A stretch of DNA of 64,000 bases, from positions 44,964,368 through 45,028,367 of the forward strand of contig NC_084591.1 in NCBI RefSeq assembly GCF_033807715.1, in the 5' to 3' direction. The DNA comes from Cololabis saira. Lineage: Eukaryota; Chordata; Actinopteri; Beloniformes; Belonidae. The notes beneath the pieces are model-generated. The model made no database searches, was not told where the DNA came from, and worked only from the letters and a program-made list of their open reading frames with translations. The translations under genes were made by a program, and so were the position numbers. Shown piece after piece: positions 53,170-63,793 of this stretch (the stretch's first letter is position 1; each line of letters opens with the position of its first letter).

Positions 53170-54277
53170 TTTTAATAATTTTGACCAACTGTTTATAGCA
53201 AAGCAGCTTTGAAGGGTTTGTCTAAACTTAATTTGATAGGTAGTGGTTTTAAACTATTTTTAAATGCTTTAAACCACAGCTCTGATCAGACATTTACACC
53301 TTTTAGACACATCAAAGTTAACAGTGCCAAAATAGAATAAAACTTGCATGAAATTCAGTCAAAAATAATAAATAAATAAATTCCCTCTTTGAAGTACCAT
53401 TGATTTCAAGATTGAAGATGATTATTATGTTAACCTTCAGTGCACCTTAATATTTTATTTTTTTAAAACCAGCAATTTCTGTTTAAACAAATGCAGGGAA
53501 ACACCACACCTTCAGAGCATTTATAAAAGGTAATGTCATATAAAATCTTTAACTGTCCATTGTCTCATACAATAGAGACGAGCAGATAGCATGAAATGTT
53601 CAACCTTTACTCAAACAGTTCCGTGTCTCTGTGAGTGACTTTACCCTCAGCTACAAAAAGTCCTTCACTGTAGTTGTAGCATGCTGAAGCCGCAGATGGA
53701 GGATGACACTCGATAGAAGATGGCTCCACGACAGCGTCGAGTTTCACTGTTACAGCCCTTGGCATCAATAAGACTGCGTTGAGTTCAACTGGTACAATTC
53801 TTTTATTTCTCCATCGAGTACCGTGAAACTAAAAAACAAATATAACAAATTATCAATATTTGCACACGTTAAAACACTTAAGTTTACACATTTAACACTT
53901 TAATACATTTACGTTTACATTTTCTTTAAAACCCAAACACATACCTCGCTTCGCCTACCAAGGGTGCAAACTTTCCACATCTAAACAATGACTGGCAACA
54001 GGTACCCCAACCAAACTGCACTTGAAAGAAATACAACAAAAAAAACACTTCACATGAATCATGCTAGAAACAAACAAACCAAAACAGCATGGTAGACAAA
54101 TTAAAACTTACTTGCTTGCTTCTCTGCTCCCCTTTCCTCCCTACTCAAGCTGACCTGCTCTCCAAGTGAATGTGGCCATCACAGGTGTGTGCCAATTAGC
54201 ATTTATAAACTCCAGTGGTGAACCCAGGAACATGCATTATGTATACCAAACCAGCTCAGCTGGCCACTAACACCCAG

Positions 54278-54530
54278 TTTAATTGTCGCTGTTTTAAGCT
54301 AAAATATATTCAGCATGAATGTGTTTACAAGAAGTTTCTGATGGTTAATAATGTAATTTTGTTCCTGCTGTTGCAGCATTTAGACAGTTTTTTTTTTCGT
54401 TTTCTAATTTAGAATTCTAGTTATTCTGATTTTTCATTTTAACTTCCTTTTTATGTTTGCAGTAAAAAACCAGTGGTGGCGTGATAGCTCCTCCTCTGGT
54501 GGATTCATGTCACAAGTGTTCAGGCTCTGA
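54278..54530 (-). other. VH3 3' flanking DNA
   Basis: Unique AT-rich sequence that before the next insertion continued directly into the VH3 RSS. TGGTGGATTCATGT at 54499-54511 and CAGGCTCTGA at 54521-54530 match the sequence type 3' of VH1 and the relic at 42735. Confidence 0.6.
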
Positions 54531-56262
54531 TACCCCTTTTACACTAAGCTGGTTCCAGGGCTGGTGCTAGTGCCGGTGCTAGAGCCGGTTCGCGGTTGGT
54601 TCTAGTAAGAACCCGTTGAGAACCGTTTGCTTTTACACAAGCTGGTGCTGGCCAGAGAGCCACGTCATTATGTTACTGTATACGCAACCCAGTCTCACAT
54701 AAAAACGTACCCTGCCTACGTTGGTCCAAAGTGTAAAAACGTAGAGGGGTTACAATATTAGCCCTTGAAATGTATAACTGTTACATTTTTCTAGCCCTTG
54801 AAATGTATAACTGTTACATTTTTCTAGCCCTTGAAATGTATAACTGTTACATTTTTCTGCCTATTCGTTTTGCGTCCAAGTCACGTGACTTTTAAGATTT
54901 TGGCCGTGACGCCAACAAACACGGTGGACATTTTTCATTTTTGAGTGGAAAAAATCTATATTTTGAGTTTCTGCCTAGAAAAGCGTTTTGATTACATTTC
55001 TAGCAATATATAAATGTACATAATCTCTTGCTTGCTCGTGGTTGCAACGTTTTTTTCAGATCTCGTCAGAATAATATAAAACTGGAACGTTTTAATAACG
55101 TGAAATCGTTACATTTTTGATTGCTGGACAGTGCTTTGAAAAAAAATCAATATTTTGAGTTAGTTTCTGCATAGAAATGCGTTTTGATTACATTTCTAGC
55201 AATACATATTTTACTTTCATAATATTCACTCAGTAAATGTACATAATCTCTTGCTTGCTCGTGGTTGCAACGTTTTTTCAGATCTCGTCAGAATAATGTA
55301 AAACTGGAACGTTTTAATAACGTGAAATCGTTAAATTTTTGATTGCTGGACAGCGCTGTGAAAAAAAATCAATATTTTGAGTTAGTTTCTGCATAGAAAT
55401 GCGTTTTGATTACATTTCTAGCAATACACAGGGTGCGATTTGTGAAAAAACCAGAGGGGGGGATAATTTTGGCCTATTTTGAACATGAACTGAACCACTG
55501 CATTTACAGAAATATTTTCTCCTAATATTGTTTTTAAATGTGCCAAATAAAAATAAATAAGCAAAATTAATATTTTTTTAATTCTTTCTCGATATCAGTT
55601 TAACATGGGAAAACATGGGAGCTCTCCTCAGCTGGGGAGATGCTGCTGTCCACCATCCCATCAGCAATGTCAGATCTTGTTTAATCTTTTGTCGCATTTT
55701 TTCTCAGGATTTTTGGTTGTGATCCTGTAAAATATGAGGATATGCTGCTCTGGATTCTTTTCATTTTTTCATTCATTTGCAACACATTCTCACTCCCAGC
55801 TCGTCAAAAACCGATGCTTGTTCAGGGCCCTTGTGCGTCAGTTTCTGACGCACAAGGTCGCCCTCAGCGTCAAGCACCAACGCAGCGGGCTCTCAACAGA
55901 TTCTAATGTAACCCGGCAGCGTCGTTTCAAGCCGCTGAGAGCATCAGTCCCATTGGATAACGGAGGATCGGACACACGGAAGTATTCTAATTACTGTCCG
56001 TTTTGACGTTAACGGCGATTTTCACAATGATATCTGCAACATTTCTTAAGGCAGAAACACCACTGTATCCTTGTTAATTACACAACATTAGTGGGTTAAT
56101 TTCCTGCACATCAATTTTCATGTTTTTCCCTTCGATTCTGAGACAGAAAGAGTTGTTTTATCACTTTAGGCAATACACTACCCATAATCCTCAGCTACCG
56201 TTGCTATAGAGACGACGCCAGTCCGCTTTGCTTGACAAAATCGTTTTAACTATTTATATTTA

Positions 56263-56265
<3 letters not shown>

Positions 56266-56349
<84 letters not shown>

Positions 56350-56350
56350 T
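56266..56350. repeat. (ATT)n microsatellite
   Basis: A long pure run of ATT units in the centre of the foldback element. It reads as poly-Leu in one frame, which is an artefact of the repeat. Confidence 0.9.
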
Positions 56351-56374
56351 ATATTTATATATAATAATAATAAT

Positions 56375-56800
56375 AATAATGACTTGGATTTATATAGCGC
56401 CCTTCAAGGCACCCAGAGCGCTTTACAGAAATCATTATTCATTCATACACATTCTCACCAGTGAGAATAACTATTTTAACATTTCTAAACACAAAAACAT
56501 GAAAGTGTCCTTGATAATTCAATAATACAATAGGTTCATGTTAAGGACATCTGTTTTAATTAGTTCTTCTTCGATTATGACATGTTATTAATGCTCAGTA
56601 GGCACAGGAGGTTTGTTATGTATTTTTATGAGGCCTATTTCAATTAAATTCAATTCAATTTTATTTATATAGCGTCTAATACAACAGATGTTGTCTCTAG
56701 ACGCTTTCCAGAGATCCAGAACATGAACATAAACATAAACATAAACATAAACCCCCGAGTAATTATTACATAAACAAAGGCAGGTAAAAACTCCCATAGT
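56375..56800. repeat. Common fish interspersed repeat fragments
   Basis: Two segments contain TTTATATAGCG-type motifs (56388-56400 and 56660-56672), each followed by a CTTTCCAGAG- or CGCTTTACAG-like stretch. These match the general form of widespread teleost short interspersed or LINE-tail repeats. The family is not assigned. Confidence 0.4.
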
Positions 56801-59404
56801 GGGAGAAAAGCCTTAAAGGGATTGTGAACAACTAATGTTGTGTAATTAACAAGGATACAGTGGTGTTTCTGCCTTAAGAAATGTTGCAGATATCATTGTG
56901 AAAATCGCCGTTAACGTCAAAACGGACAGTAATTAGAATACTTCCGTGTGTCCGATCCTCCGTTATCCAATGGGACTGATGCTCTCAGCGGCTTGAAACG
57001 ACGCTGCCGGGTTACATTAGAATCTGTTGAGAGCCTGCTGCGTTGGTGCTTGACGCTGAGGGCGACCTTGTGCGTCAGAAACTGACGCACAAGGGCCCTG
57101 AACAAGCGTCGGTTTTTGACGAGCTGGGAGTGAGAATGTGTTGCAAATGAATGAAAAAATGAAAAGAATCCAGAGCAGCATATCCTCATATTTTACAGGA
57201 TCACAACCAAAAATCCTGAGAAAAAATGCGACAAAAGATTAAACAAGATCTGACATTGCTGATGGGATGGTGGACAGCAGCATCTCCCCGGCTGAGGAGA
57301 GCTCCCATGTTTTCTGTTAAACTGATATCGAGAAAGAATTAAAAAAAATATTAATTTTGTTTATTTATTTTTATTTGGCACATTTAAAAACAATATTAGG
57401 AGAAAATATTTCTTTAAATGCAGTGGTTCAGTTCATGTTCAAAATAGGCCTACCGCCTACGTTATGTAGCTTAAGTGTAAGGTTTACGCAAGAAACAAGT
57501 TTTCATATAGCCTATACTGTTTGACCGCTGTTGTGTGGTAATTTTTCTGAAAAAAAAATGTTTCCCAAAATTATCCCCCCCTCTGGTTTTTTCACAAATC
57601 GCACCCTGTATATATGTATTGCTAGAAATGTAATCAAAACGCATTTCTATGCAGAAACTAACTCAAAATATAGATTTTTTTTCACAGCACTGTCCAGCAA
57701 CCAAAAATGTAACGATTTCACGTTATTAAAACGTTCCAGTTTTACATTATTCTGCTGAGATCTGAAAAAACGTTGCAACCACGAGCAAGCAAGAGATTAT
57801 GTAAATTTACTGAGTGAATATTATGAAAGTAAAATATGTATTGCTAGAAATGTAATCAAAACGCATTTCTATGCAGAAACTAACTCAAAATATTGATTTT
57901 TTTCACAGCACTGTCCAGCAACCAAAAATGTAACGATTTCACATTATTAAAACGTTCCAGTTTTACATTATTCTGACGAGATCTGAAAAAACATTGCAAC
58001 CACGAGCAAGCAAGAGATTATGTACATTTACTGAGTGAATATTATGAAAGTAAAATATGTATTGCTAGAAATGTAATCAAAACGCATTTCTATGCAGAAA
58101 CTAATTCAAAATATTGATTTTTCTCACAGCACTGTCCAGCAACCAAAAATGTAACGATTTCACGTTATTAAAACGTTCCAGTTTTACATTATTCTGACGA
58201 GATCTGAAAAAACGTTGCAACCACGAGCAAGCAAGAGATTATCTACATTTGCTGAGTGAATATTATGAAAGTAAAATATGTATTGCTAGAAATGTAATCA
58301 AAACGCATTTCTATGCAGAAACTAACTCAAAATATTGATTTTTCTTCACAGCACTGTACAGCAACCAAAAATGTAATGATTTCACGGTATTAAAACCTTC
58401 CAGTTTTACATTATTCTGATGAGATCTGAAAAAAACGTTGCAACCACGAGCAAACAAGAGATTATGTACATTTATATATTGCTAGAAATGTAATCAAAAT
58501 GCATTTCTATGCAGAAACTAACTCAAAATATAGATTTTTTTCACTCAAAAATGAAAAATGTCCACCGTGTTTGTTGGTGTCACGGCCAGAATCTTAAAAG
58601 TCACGTGACTTGGACGCAAAACGAATAGGCAGAAAAATGTAACAGACATTTCAAGGGCTAGAAAAATGTAACAGTTATACATTTCAAGGGCTAATATTGT
58701 AGCCCCTCTACGTTTTTGCACTTTGGACCAACGTAGGCAGGGTACATTTTTATGTGAGACTGGGTTGGTATACGTTACCACCACTCCCCCTCGTTTTCAT
58801 CCCTACCCTGATCAGGAAGCTGAGAGCCAAAAGCTGTTTTAATTTCAGCTGTAGCGCTGTTAATATGGCACTTTATTGAGTTTTAATATTTTTTCAGGCT
58901 TAAAAGTAACCTTTAAAGCGACACTACGTAACCTTAATATCATATTTCCAGAGTCATTGTGATGGTACATCAACTTCCAACAGGTTTAATGACACCTCTG
59001 TCATGGTCTGAGGGGTCTGTATCGCCTTCACTGGCACTATTTAACTTTGAGGAGCATGGTAGGAACCCTGCCACACTAAAAAACTACAAATCTTTACGGC
59101 TTTGACTGCTTTACAGCATACGTCACTTCCCCCTCCTTCCCGATTCGTAGTCGAGACGAAATTGGGCGGGGCGTGGAGCGCAGAGCTCAGCAGGAGCTGG
59201 TAACCCGTTGCTGTGTTGTAGCTGCAGCAGCTCCACACATAACAGACGTGGGGAAAAGATCGCTAATGGTTTAACTTTTCACCGCTTTCCTGCTCGGAGG
59301 CAGAACCACGGAGGCCAAGTATCTGATATAACAGAGTAAAAGAGTGAAAAGTCATCGGCTCGCTTGGATCGCGGCTGTAACGACCAAACATCTTCCACAC
59401 AGTA

Positions 59405-59547
59405 AAGCCTGAATTATGGTTCTGCGTTAAATCGACGCGGACCTACGGCGTAGGGTACGTGGCGACGCGCAACGTAAGGTGCGTGTCGCCGCGTACCCTA
59501 CGCCGTAGGCTCTGGGTCAATTTAACGCAGAACCATAAATCAGCCTT
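59405..59547. mobile_element. Hairpin MITE, GC-rich, copy 2
   Basis: Arms AAGCCTGAATTATGGTTCTG and inverse, with CCTACGGCGTAGG and CCTACGCCGTAGG palindromes. Same family as 17505-17635. Partial copies follow at about 60570-60672 and 63385-63458. Confidence 0.8.
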
Positions 59548-59993
59548 AAACCACAAACACTCACGCAGACCGGGTCGCATCAAAACACGGGTTTTATTCT
59601 CCACTTCGCCAGCTAAACGCAGTTGCTGGCCAGCTCTCTGCGGTGCAATTAACCCCAATCTGCAGATAAAACTCGTTTGTTGAGGAAAAAATATTAACTC
59701 TTATTTGTAGCTGCAGAGGAAAAAAATAATCTCACGAGGAAAACAAAAATATTGCTCACGCCTCGGAGCCTCTTCAACATAATATAGCAGTCAAAAAAAA
59801 GAAAAGAGAAGTAAGAGGGATACAAAACATATACTGTATGTTGTACTATTATAAAAATGTATTGAAACACATGGAGAGTCAAACATTTACCAAAGCAGCT
59901 GCCAAACACTCCTAAACAAGGTAGCCGGAGACGGTGGTCCTGCAGAACTGCGGCAGTAATCCCTTCTAAAGAGTGGCGCTCCGACGAGGAGCT

Positions 59994-60272
59994 TCATTCT
60001 TTAGTAGGGATTTCATATGGATCCAGACCGTTAATAATCATTATTTTCTCCATATACCACTCCCTGGCTTCCTTGTCTAAGGTATCCCGGTAAATTCCAG
60101 TTCCTTTCCAGCAGTTTAACATCTTTTTTTTTGCGTTCCGTCTGTTCACTTGGTGAAACAGAAAAGCGTCCCGTCTTCTCTCATCAAAACAAATGCACAC
60201 GACGGGACAGGAGTTTCCTGGCAGTACGCGCTGGTGCTCATGGGAAACGTAGTGTTCTTTCTGGTAAAACAC
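59994..60272 (-). other. Unassigned 92-residue reading frame
   Basis: An open frame on the minus strand with balanced composition, including CPVVCICFDERRRDAFLFHQ and KEAREWYMEKIMIINGLDPY. It lies in the right part of the Harbinger-like insertion and is not simple sequence. I do not recognise it. It could be an exon-like remnant of a transposon protein or a captured gene fragment. Confidence 0.3.
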
Positions 60273-61274
60273 TACCGCTTTTGTCCAAAAGATGCCGCCA
60301 AACTCAGAAAAGCTGAAAGTTACGTTGTGCTGCTTTAAGATCCCCTACCTGGGCTCAGTTTATCCAAATAACGCCTGTTAAGAAATTTGACTCGAGAGCC
60401 GGCAGCCCCAGGGCACAGCAGCTCCTCAGCCGGCTCAACCTGCGCCGTCTTCCAGGGGGAGAAACCTGCAGCTCTGTTGAGAATTACGCTGGATGAAATA
60501 AATTATTTAGGAAGATAAATATTGGTTTAATGGTGAAATCTATCAGTTGTAGCTACGCCTGTTAAGAAATGACGGCGTACGGCGCGCATCGCCGCATACA
60601 TTGACGCAGAGCCTATGGCGTAGGTTACGTAACATACGCCGTAGGCTCTGCGTTGGTGTAACGCGGAATCAGAACCGCGGGCTGGGTGCGGGCTGGGAGG
60701 CGTCCTCGCGGGCCGGGAATTTTTATTGAATAAATGGATCGAGCGTTGAAGATGGCGGTTAAGTTAGCAGACTCTTTTATTATTACATCCATTTATTTAA
60801 TAAAAATTCGCGGCCCGCGGGGACGGGCTGGGAGCGGGCTCGGACGCGAGGCTGCGCTCCATCGGCGGGCACGGCGCCCGCCGACGTTACTGTTGATGGA
60901 TTGTACCGTAGACCACTGCTGCTTCTGTTTTACATCCATTATTAAATAAATTGATGTAATAATAAAAGAGTCTGCTAACTTAACCGTCGTCTTCAACGCT
61001 CCGTTGTTTAAAAACGGCGCTCTTCCGTGTTTATTCTGCTTTGGTTGTTCAGTAACAGAGTCCCCAGCCCCGACCCCAGCCCTTGACGTAAGCACGTAGC
61101 CCCCAACGTAACTGGTTCTTGAGCTGGCCCAGCAAAGACCTGGTGCTCCTGTAGCACCAGTTTTGAGAGCCAGGAGCCGGTGCTTAGGCTGTGTAAAACC
61201 AAAGAACTGGTGCTAAGTCTGGCTCTAGCCCAGAACCAGCCCTGGAACCAGCTTGGTGTAAAAGGGGTATGAGA

Positions 61275-61312
61275 GGTTTTTGTTCAGGTCTGCTGATGTT
61301 TGTGTCACTGTG
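61275..61312 (-). promoter_or_regulatory. VH3 recombination signal (22-bp spacer)
   Basis: Plus-strand nonamer GGTTTTTGT (61275-61283), 22-bp spacer, heptamer CACTGTG (61306-61312). The spacer is one base shorter than in VH1 and VH2. The nonamer lies two bases after the TGA duplication of the neighbouring insertion. Confidence 0.88.
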
Positions 61313-61728
61313 AATATCTGGCACAATAATACACAGCAGAGTCTTCAGGCTGCATGTTCTGTCCATTTAGAGTCACTGTTTGACTGGAAGTGTCCAAGTC
61401 AATACTGAACTTGGTTTTCAGTGAATCTTTATAGTAAGAAACTCCAGTATGTTTCATCCCGATCCATTCCAGTCCTTTCCCTGCTGGTTGTTGGATCCAA
61501 GCTGTGTAGTAGCTGCTGAGAGAATAAGAGACCCGACAGCTGTCAGGTCAGACGATGACCTGGCAGCACAGTCACAGAGGCCGGCTGAGTCAGCTGTTCA
61601 CACTTCACACCTGTGGAGGGAAACATGTTGAATATTTAATAAGTAATAACAGGAATACGTCTGTGTGTTTGTCTCTGAGACTCACAGCAGCCAGCAGCCA
61701 GCAGCAGCAGCAGAGCTACAGAGAACAT
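61313..61728 (-). pseudogene. IGHV: IgH V pseudogene with FR1 frameshift (VH3)
   Basis: The leader exon (61728-61686) encodes MFSVALLLLLAAGC and ends at a GTGAGTC donor. After a 75-bp intron the V exon (61610-61313) continues in frame as VKCEQLTQPASVTVLPGHRL and then hits TGA in framework 1. One base downstream the correct frame resumes with SCRVSYSLSSYYTAWIQQPA, then GKGLEWIGMKHTGVSYYKDS, FSIDLDTSSQTVTLNGQNMQ and [10 protein letters not shown] single-base insertion between the Leu-Thr and the first Cys explains the break. Framework 2 with WIQQPAGKGLEWIG marks a different V family from VH2. An octamer-like ATGCAAAC lies at 61833-61826 and a TATA-like TATTTAAA near 61803-61796. RSS and promoter look intact, so it could still rearrange but not encode protein. 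Confidence 0.9.
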
Positions 61729-61825
61729 GTTGCTGCTGAAGTTGATCTGAGAGGAACTTCTCCTGTTTTACTGCAAATGACAGCATGAGATTGAGTGTTT
61801 AAATACGAGTCTCAGAGGAAGTTCA

Positions 61826-61833
61826 GTTTGCAT
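61826..61833 (-). promoter_or_regulatory. Octamer-like box of VH3
   Basis: Minus strand ATGCAAAC, one mismatch from ATGCAAAT, about 98 bp upstream of the VH3 ATG and upstream of a TATA-like TATTTAAA. The position suits an Ig V promoter. Confidence 0.6.
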
Positions 61834-61839
61834 ATTAAA

Positions 61840-62779
61840 ACCAGTGTATCAACGCATTCATCTGTTTCCCCAAACTTTATAATCATAGAAAAAAAAATCA
61901 TCTTTACAGCCGAAGTCAAAAACCTTCTTCTTCTTTTGATAACCGTTGTTATTTTTTTATTTAATTTTTTATTTGGCTTTAGAAAAATAATCTAACCTTC
62001 TAACTTACATAAATTAAAACTGGATGAACTTAATTTCTCTTTTAACCATATGAAAATACCACATACATATAAAAAAAGAAAAAAATGAAATAACAATAAT
62101 AATTGTAAACACAACAGAGAACATGTTATGGTTCTGGTTCTCTGGGTTTTGTTGTAGTGTCCTTGAACCGGTTGACATCCGTCATGCTGTTCTGTCACGT
62201 AATCGTGACCATCGATCCAGTTTCTCAGTGATGTGAAGCAGCTTTAGAGAAAAAGTGGACTAGAAACATTTATTCATTATTTAATTAATTATTTATGAAT
62301 TAATTTTCACACATTTAACAATTATATATTTAAAATATATTTACACAAATGTGTGTATCATGCCCTTAAACTACTATGTACACTCTTATTTTAGTATTAA
62401 CAACCTCCATTTCTGTGAAAAAAAAACAATATTAGCTAAGAATAACATTTCCCTAGAGTCATAGCAATTGAATATATCTAATATGTAGTGCATCTGAAAT
62501 AGTAACTACATTTTATAGAGATGATATATGTTAAGGAATTGTAAATATGTTTGTTTATTTAGGATACTTTATTTAACATCATTTAACTGACTGATGTATT
62601 CACAGTGATTCAATATAAGTTGTAAATGTACCTGTTTACCATTCAAAAGCACAATATATTTAACGGTTTACTTCCACGTCCATTGAAATGTTAAATAAAG
62701 TTTATAAATAAAAAAATTTAAAAAAACAGATCCGCGATCGGAGCACTCGTCACGTGATCAGGATCTCCGCTCGTCACTC
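61840..62779. other. AT-rich intergenic stretch, nothing recognised
   Basis: AT-rich unique DNA upstream of VH3. No further V exon, RSS or coding motif found. Confidence 0.5.
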
Positions 62780-63793
62780 GGCCGCGTTCAGACTGCAGGC
62801 AAATCTGATTCATATCTGATTCCTTCTCATATCCGATTTTCAGGGCTGACTGTCCACACTGTTTTTAGCAAGAGTCCAAATCGGATCTGGCTCTGTTCAG
62901 ACTGGGCCACATCATTGACTGATCTGACGGGTTGCCGTAGCACGTAGCACGTCGGAGCGGAGGCGTCACTCAGCGCGTGTATTGTGTGAAGTCATGTAAT
63001 TGCGACATCAAAAACAATAACAATACGTGCGTCCTGCCCACCCGATCAAAGGTTATGGGGATCCTTTATTTTTTTATAATTTTATTTTTTTATATATATA
63101 TACAAAAAAAACAAAATATCTGTACCGTTTCTGATTGGGTCGGCACTGCGCATCATTTTTAGACACAACAATGAACGCATACCGCAAAAGTTGTGTCTCG
63201 GCGGAGGGACCCGGCGTCCCAGCAAAATGAGAAACAGAGAAAAGTGTTCAGAACAAAACCACCAGCAAACTAACAAACCAACCAACAAAGCTCAGAGTTA
63301 ACAAAACGAACCAGCAATGAACAACTGGCAGCCTCTCCTCCTGATGAGCTGACGGGCTGCAGGTTCAGGCTCACAGCGCGACTGAAGGCTGATTTATGGT
63401 TCCGCGTTACACCGACGCAGAGCCTACGGCGTAGGGTACGCGGCGACCCGCACCGTACGTGGAAATGCGGTCTTTTTTTCTGCTATTAAAACATGATTTG
63501 TAATGTGAATTTGCAACACTCAAACTACAAATAATAGTTTTTGACGTGACATCAGAGATTGTACATGCTCTCTGTGAAAGGAGGAGTAGCTCCACAACTG
63601 GAAATGGGCGGGTAGTTTGGCGCATTCATGGGTCTGGGACAGTCATATCCGATCTGAGTGTTTGGAGCTGTTCAGACTGAGGCGCATCTGCGGATCTCAT
63701 GCGGTTTGGGACTGTTCAGACTTCAAAAGAGTCATCCAGTTTCAATCTGGATGGGCTAAAAATCGGATATTGGCTGGCAGTCTGAACGCGGCC
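62780..63793. mobile_element. TIR element with GGCCGCGTTCAGACTG ends
   Basis: Left end GGCCGCGTTCAGACTGC and right end its inverse GCAGTCTGAACGCGGCC apart from one base. Subterminal GTTCAGACT, ATCTGATT and ATATCCGAT motifs repeat near both ends. The interior of about 1 kb has no transposase and includes a partial hairpin MITE at 63385-63458. Target duplication is not clear. It is a non-autonomous DNA transposon of unassigned superfamily. Confidence 0.65.

Larger units (their letters stand above)
48740..54272 (-). mobile_element. BEL/Pao LTR retrotransposon with internal deletions
   Basis: LTRs of 525 bp (48740-49264 and 53748-54272) start TGTTACAGCCC and end GGCCACTAACA on the plus strand, with about two differences. 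The 5-bp duplication CCCAG is exact (48735-48739 and 54273-54277). A purine-rich tract TTTGGTGGGAG (49275-49265, minus) abuts the 3' LTR. The coding region (53169 down to 49378) retains Gag, protease and the first half of RT, then fragments of later domains. The RT YVDD palm, RNase H and the integrase catalytic core are gone. The high LTR identity says it inserted recently, so it probably moved in this deleted state using another element's enzymes. Confidence 0.92.
54685..58767. mobile_element. Large foldback element (4.1 kb) with subrepeated arms
   Basis: Outer ends CAACCCAGTCTCACAT and its exact inverse at 58752-58767. A 7-bp direct repeat GTATACG flanks the element (54678-54684 and 58768-58774). 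The arms are very long: 54685 to about 56093 on the left and about 56835 to 58767 on the right. Each arm carries tandem units of about 220 bp (with TTTGATTACATTTCTAGCAA and CTTGCTTGCTCGTGGTTGC), about two on the left and four on the right. Each arm also includes an identical-type 90-residue frame (55734-56006 plus, 56917-57189 minus) that simply mirrors the inversion. The centre holds an (ATT)n array and common fish repeats. No transposase is present. Confidence 0.85.
54531..61269. mobile_element. Harbinger-like TIR insertion (6.7 kb) beside the VH3 RSS
   Basis: The ends are TACCCCTTTTACACTAAGCT and the near-perfect inverse at 61250-61269, followed inwards by inverted GGTTCCAGGGCTGGT. The flanks carry the 3-bp direct repeat TGA (54528-54530 and 61270-61272). 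Removing the element rejoins CTCTGA to GAGGTTTTTGT, the same sequence as at VH1, which confirms the empty site. A TIR element with a 3-bp duplication suggests PIF/Harbinger (tentative). No full transposase is seen. The interior holds a 4.1-kb foldback element, hairpin MITEs at 59405-59547 and about 60570-60672, and an inverted repeat pair at 60738-60810 and 60945-61005. Confidence 0.75.

Noticed and set aside
56228..56464. Poly-Leu membrane-like ORF
   Set aside because: It is the (ATT)n microsatellite read in frame.
55734..57189. Two nearly identical 90-residue ORFs on opposite strands
   Set aside because: They are the same sequence in the two arms of the foldback element, with no recognisable domain. 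They are a product of the inverted repeat, not two genes.
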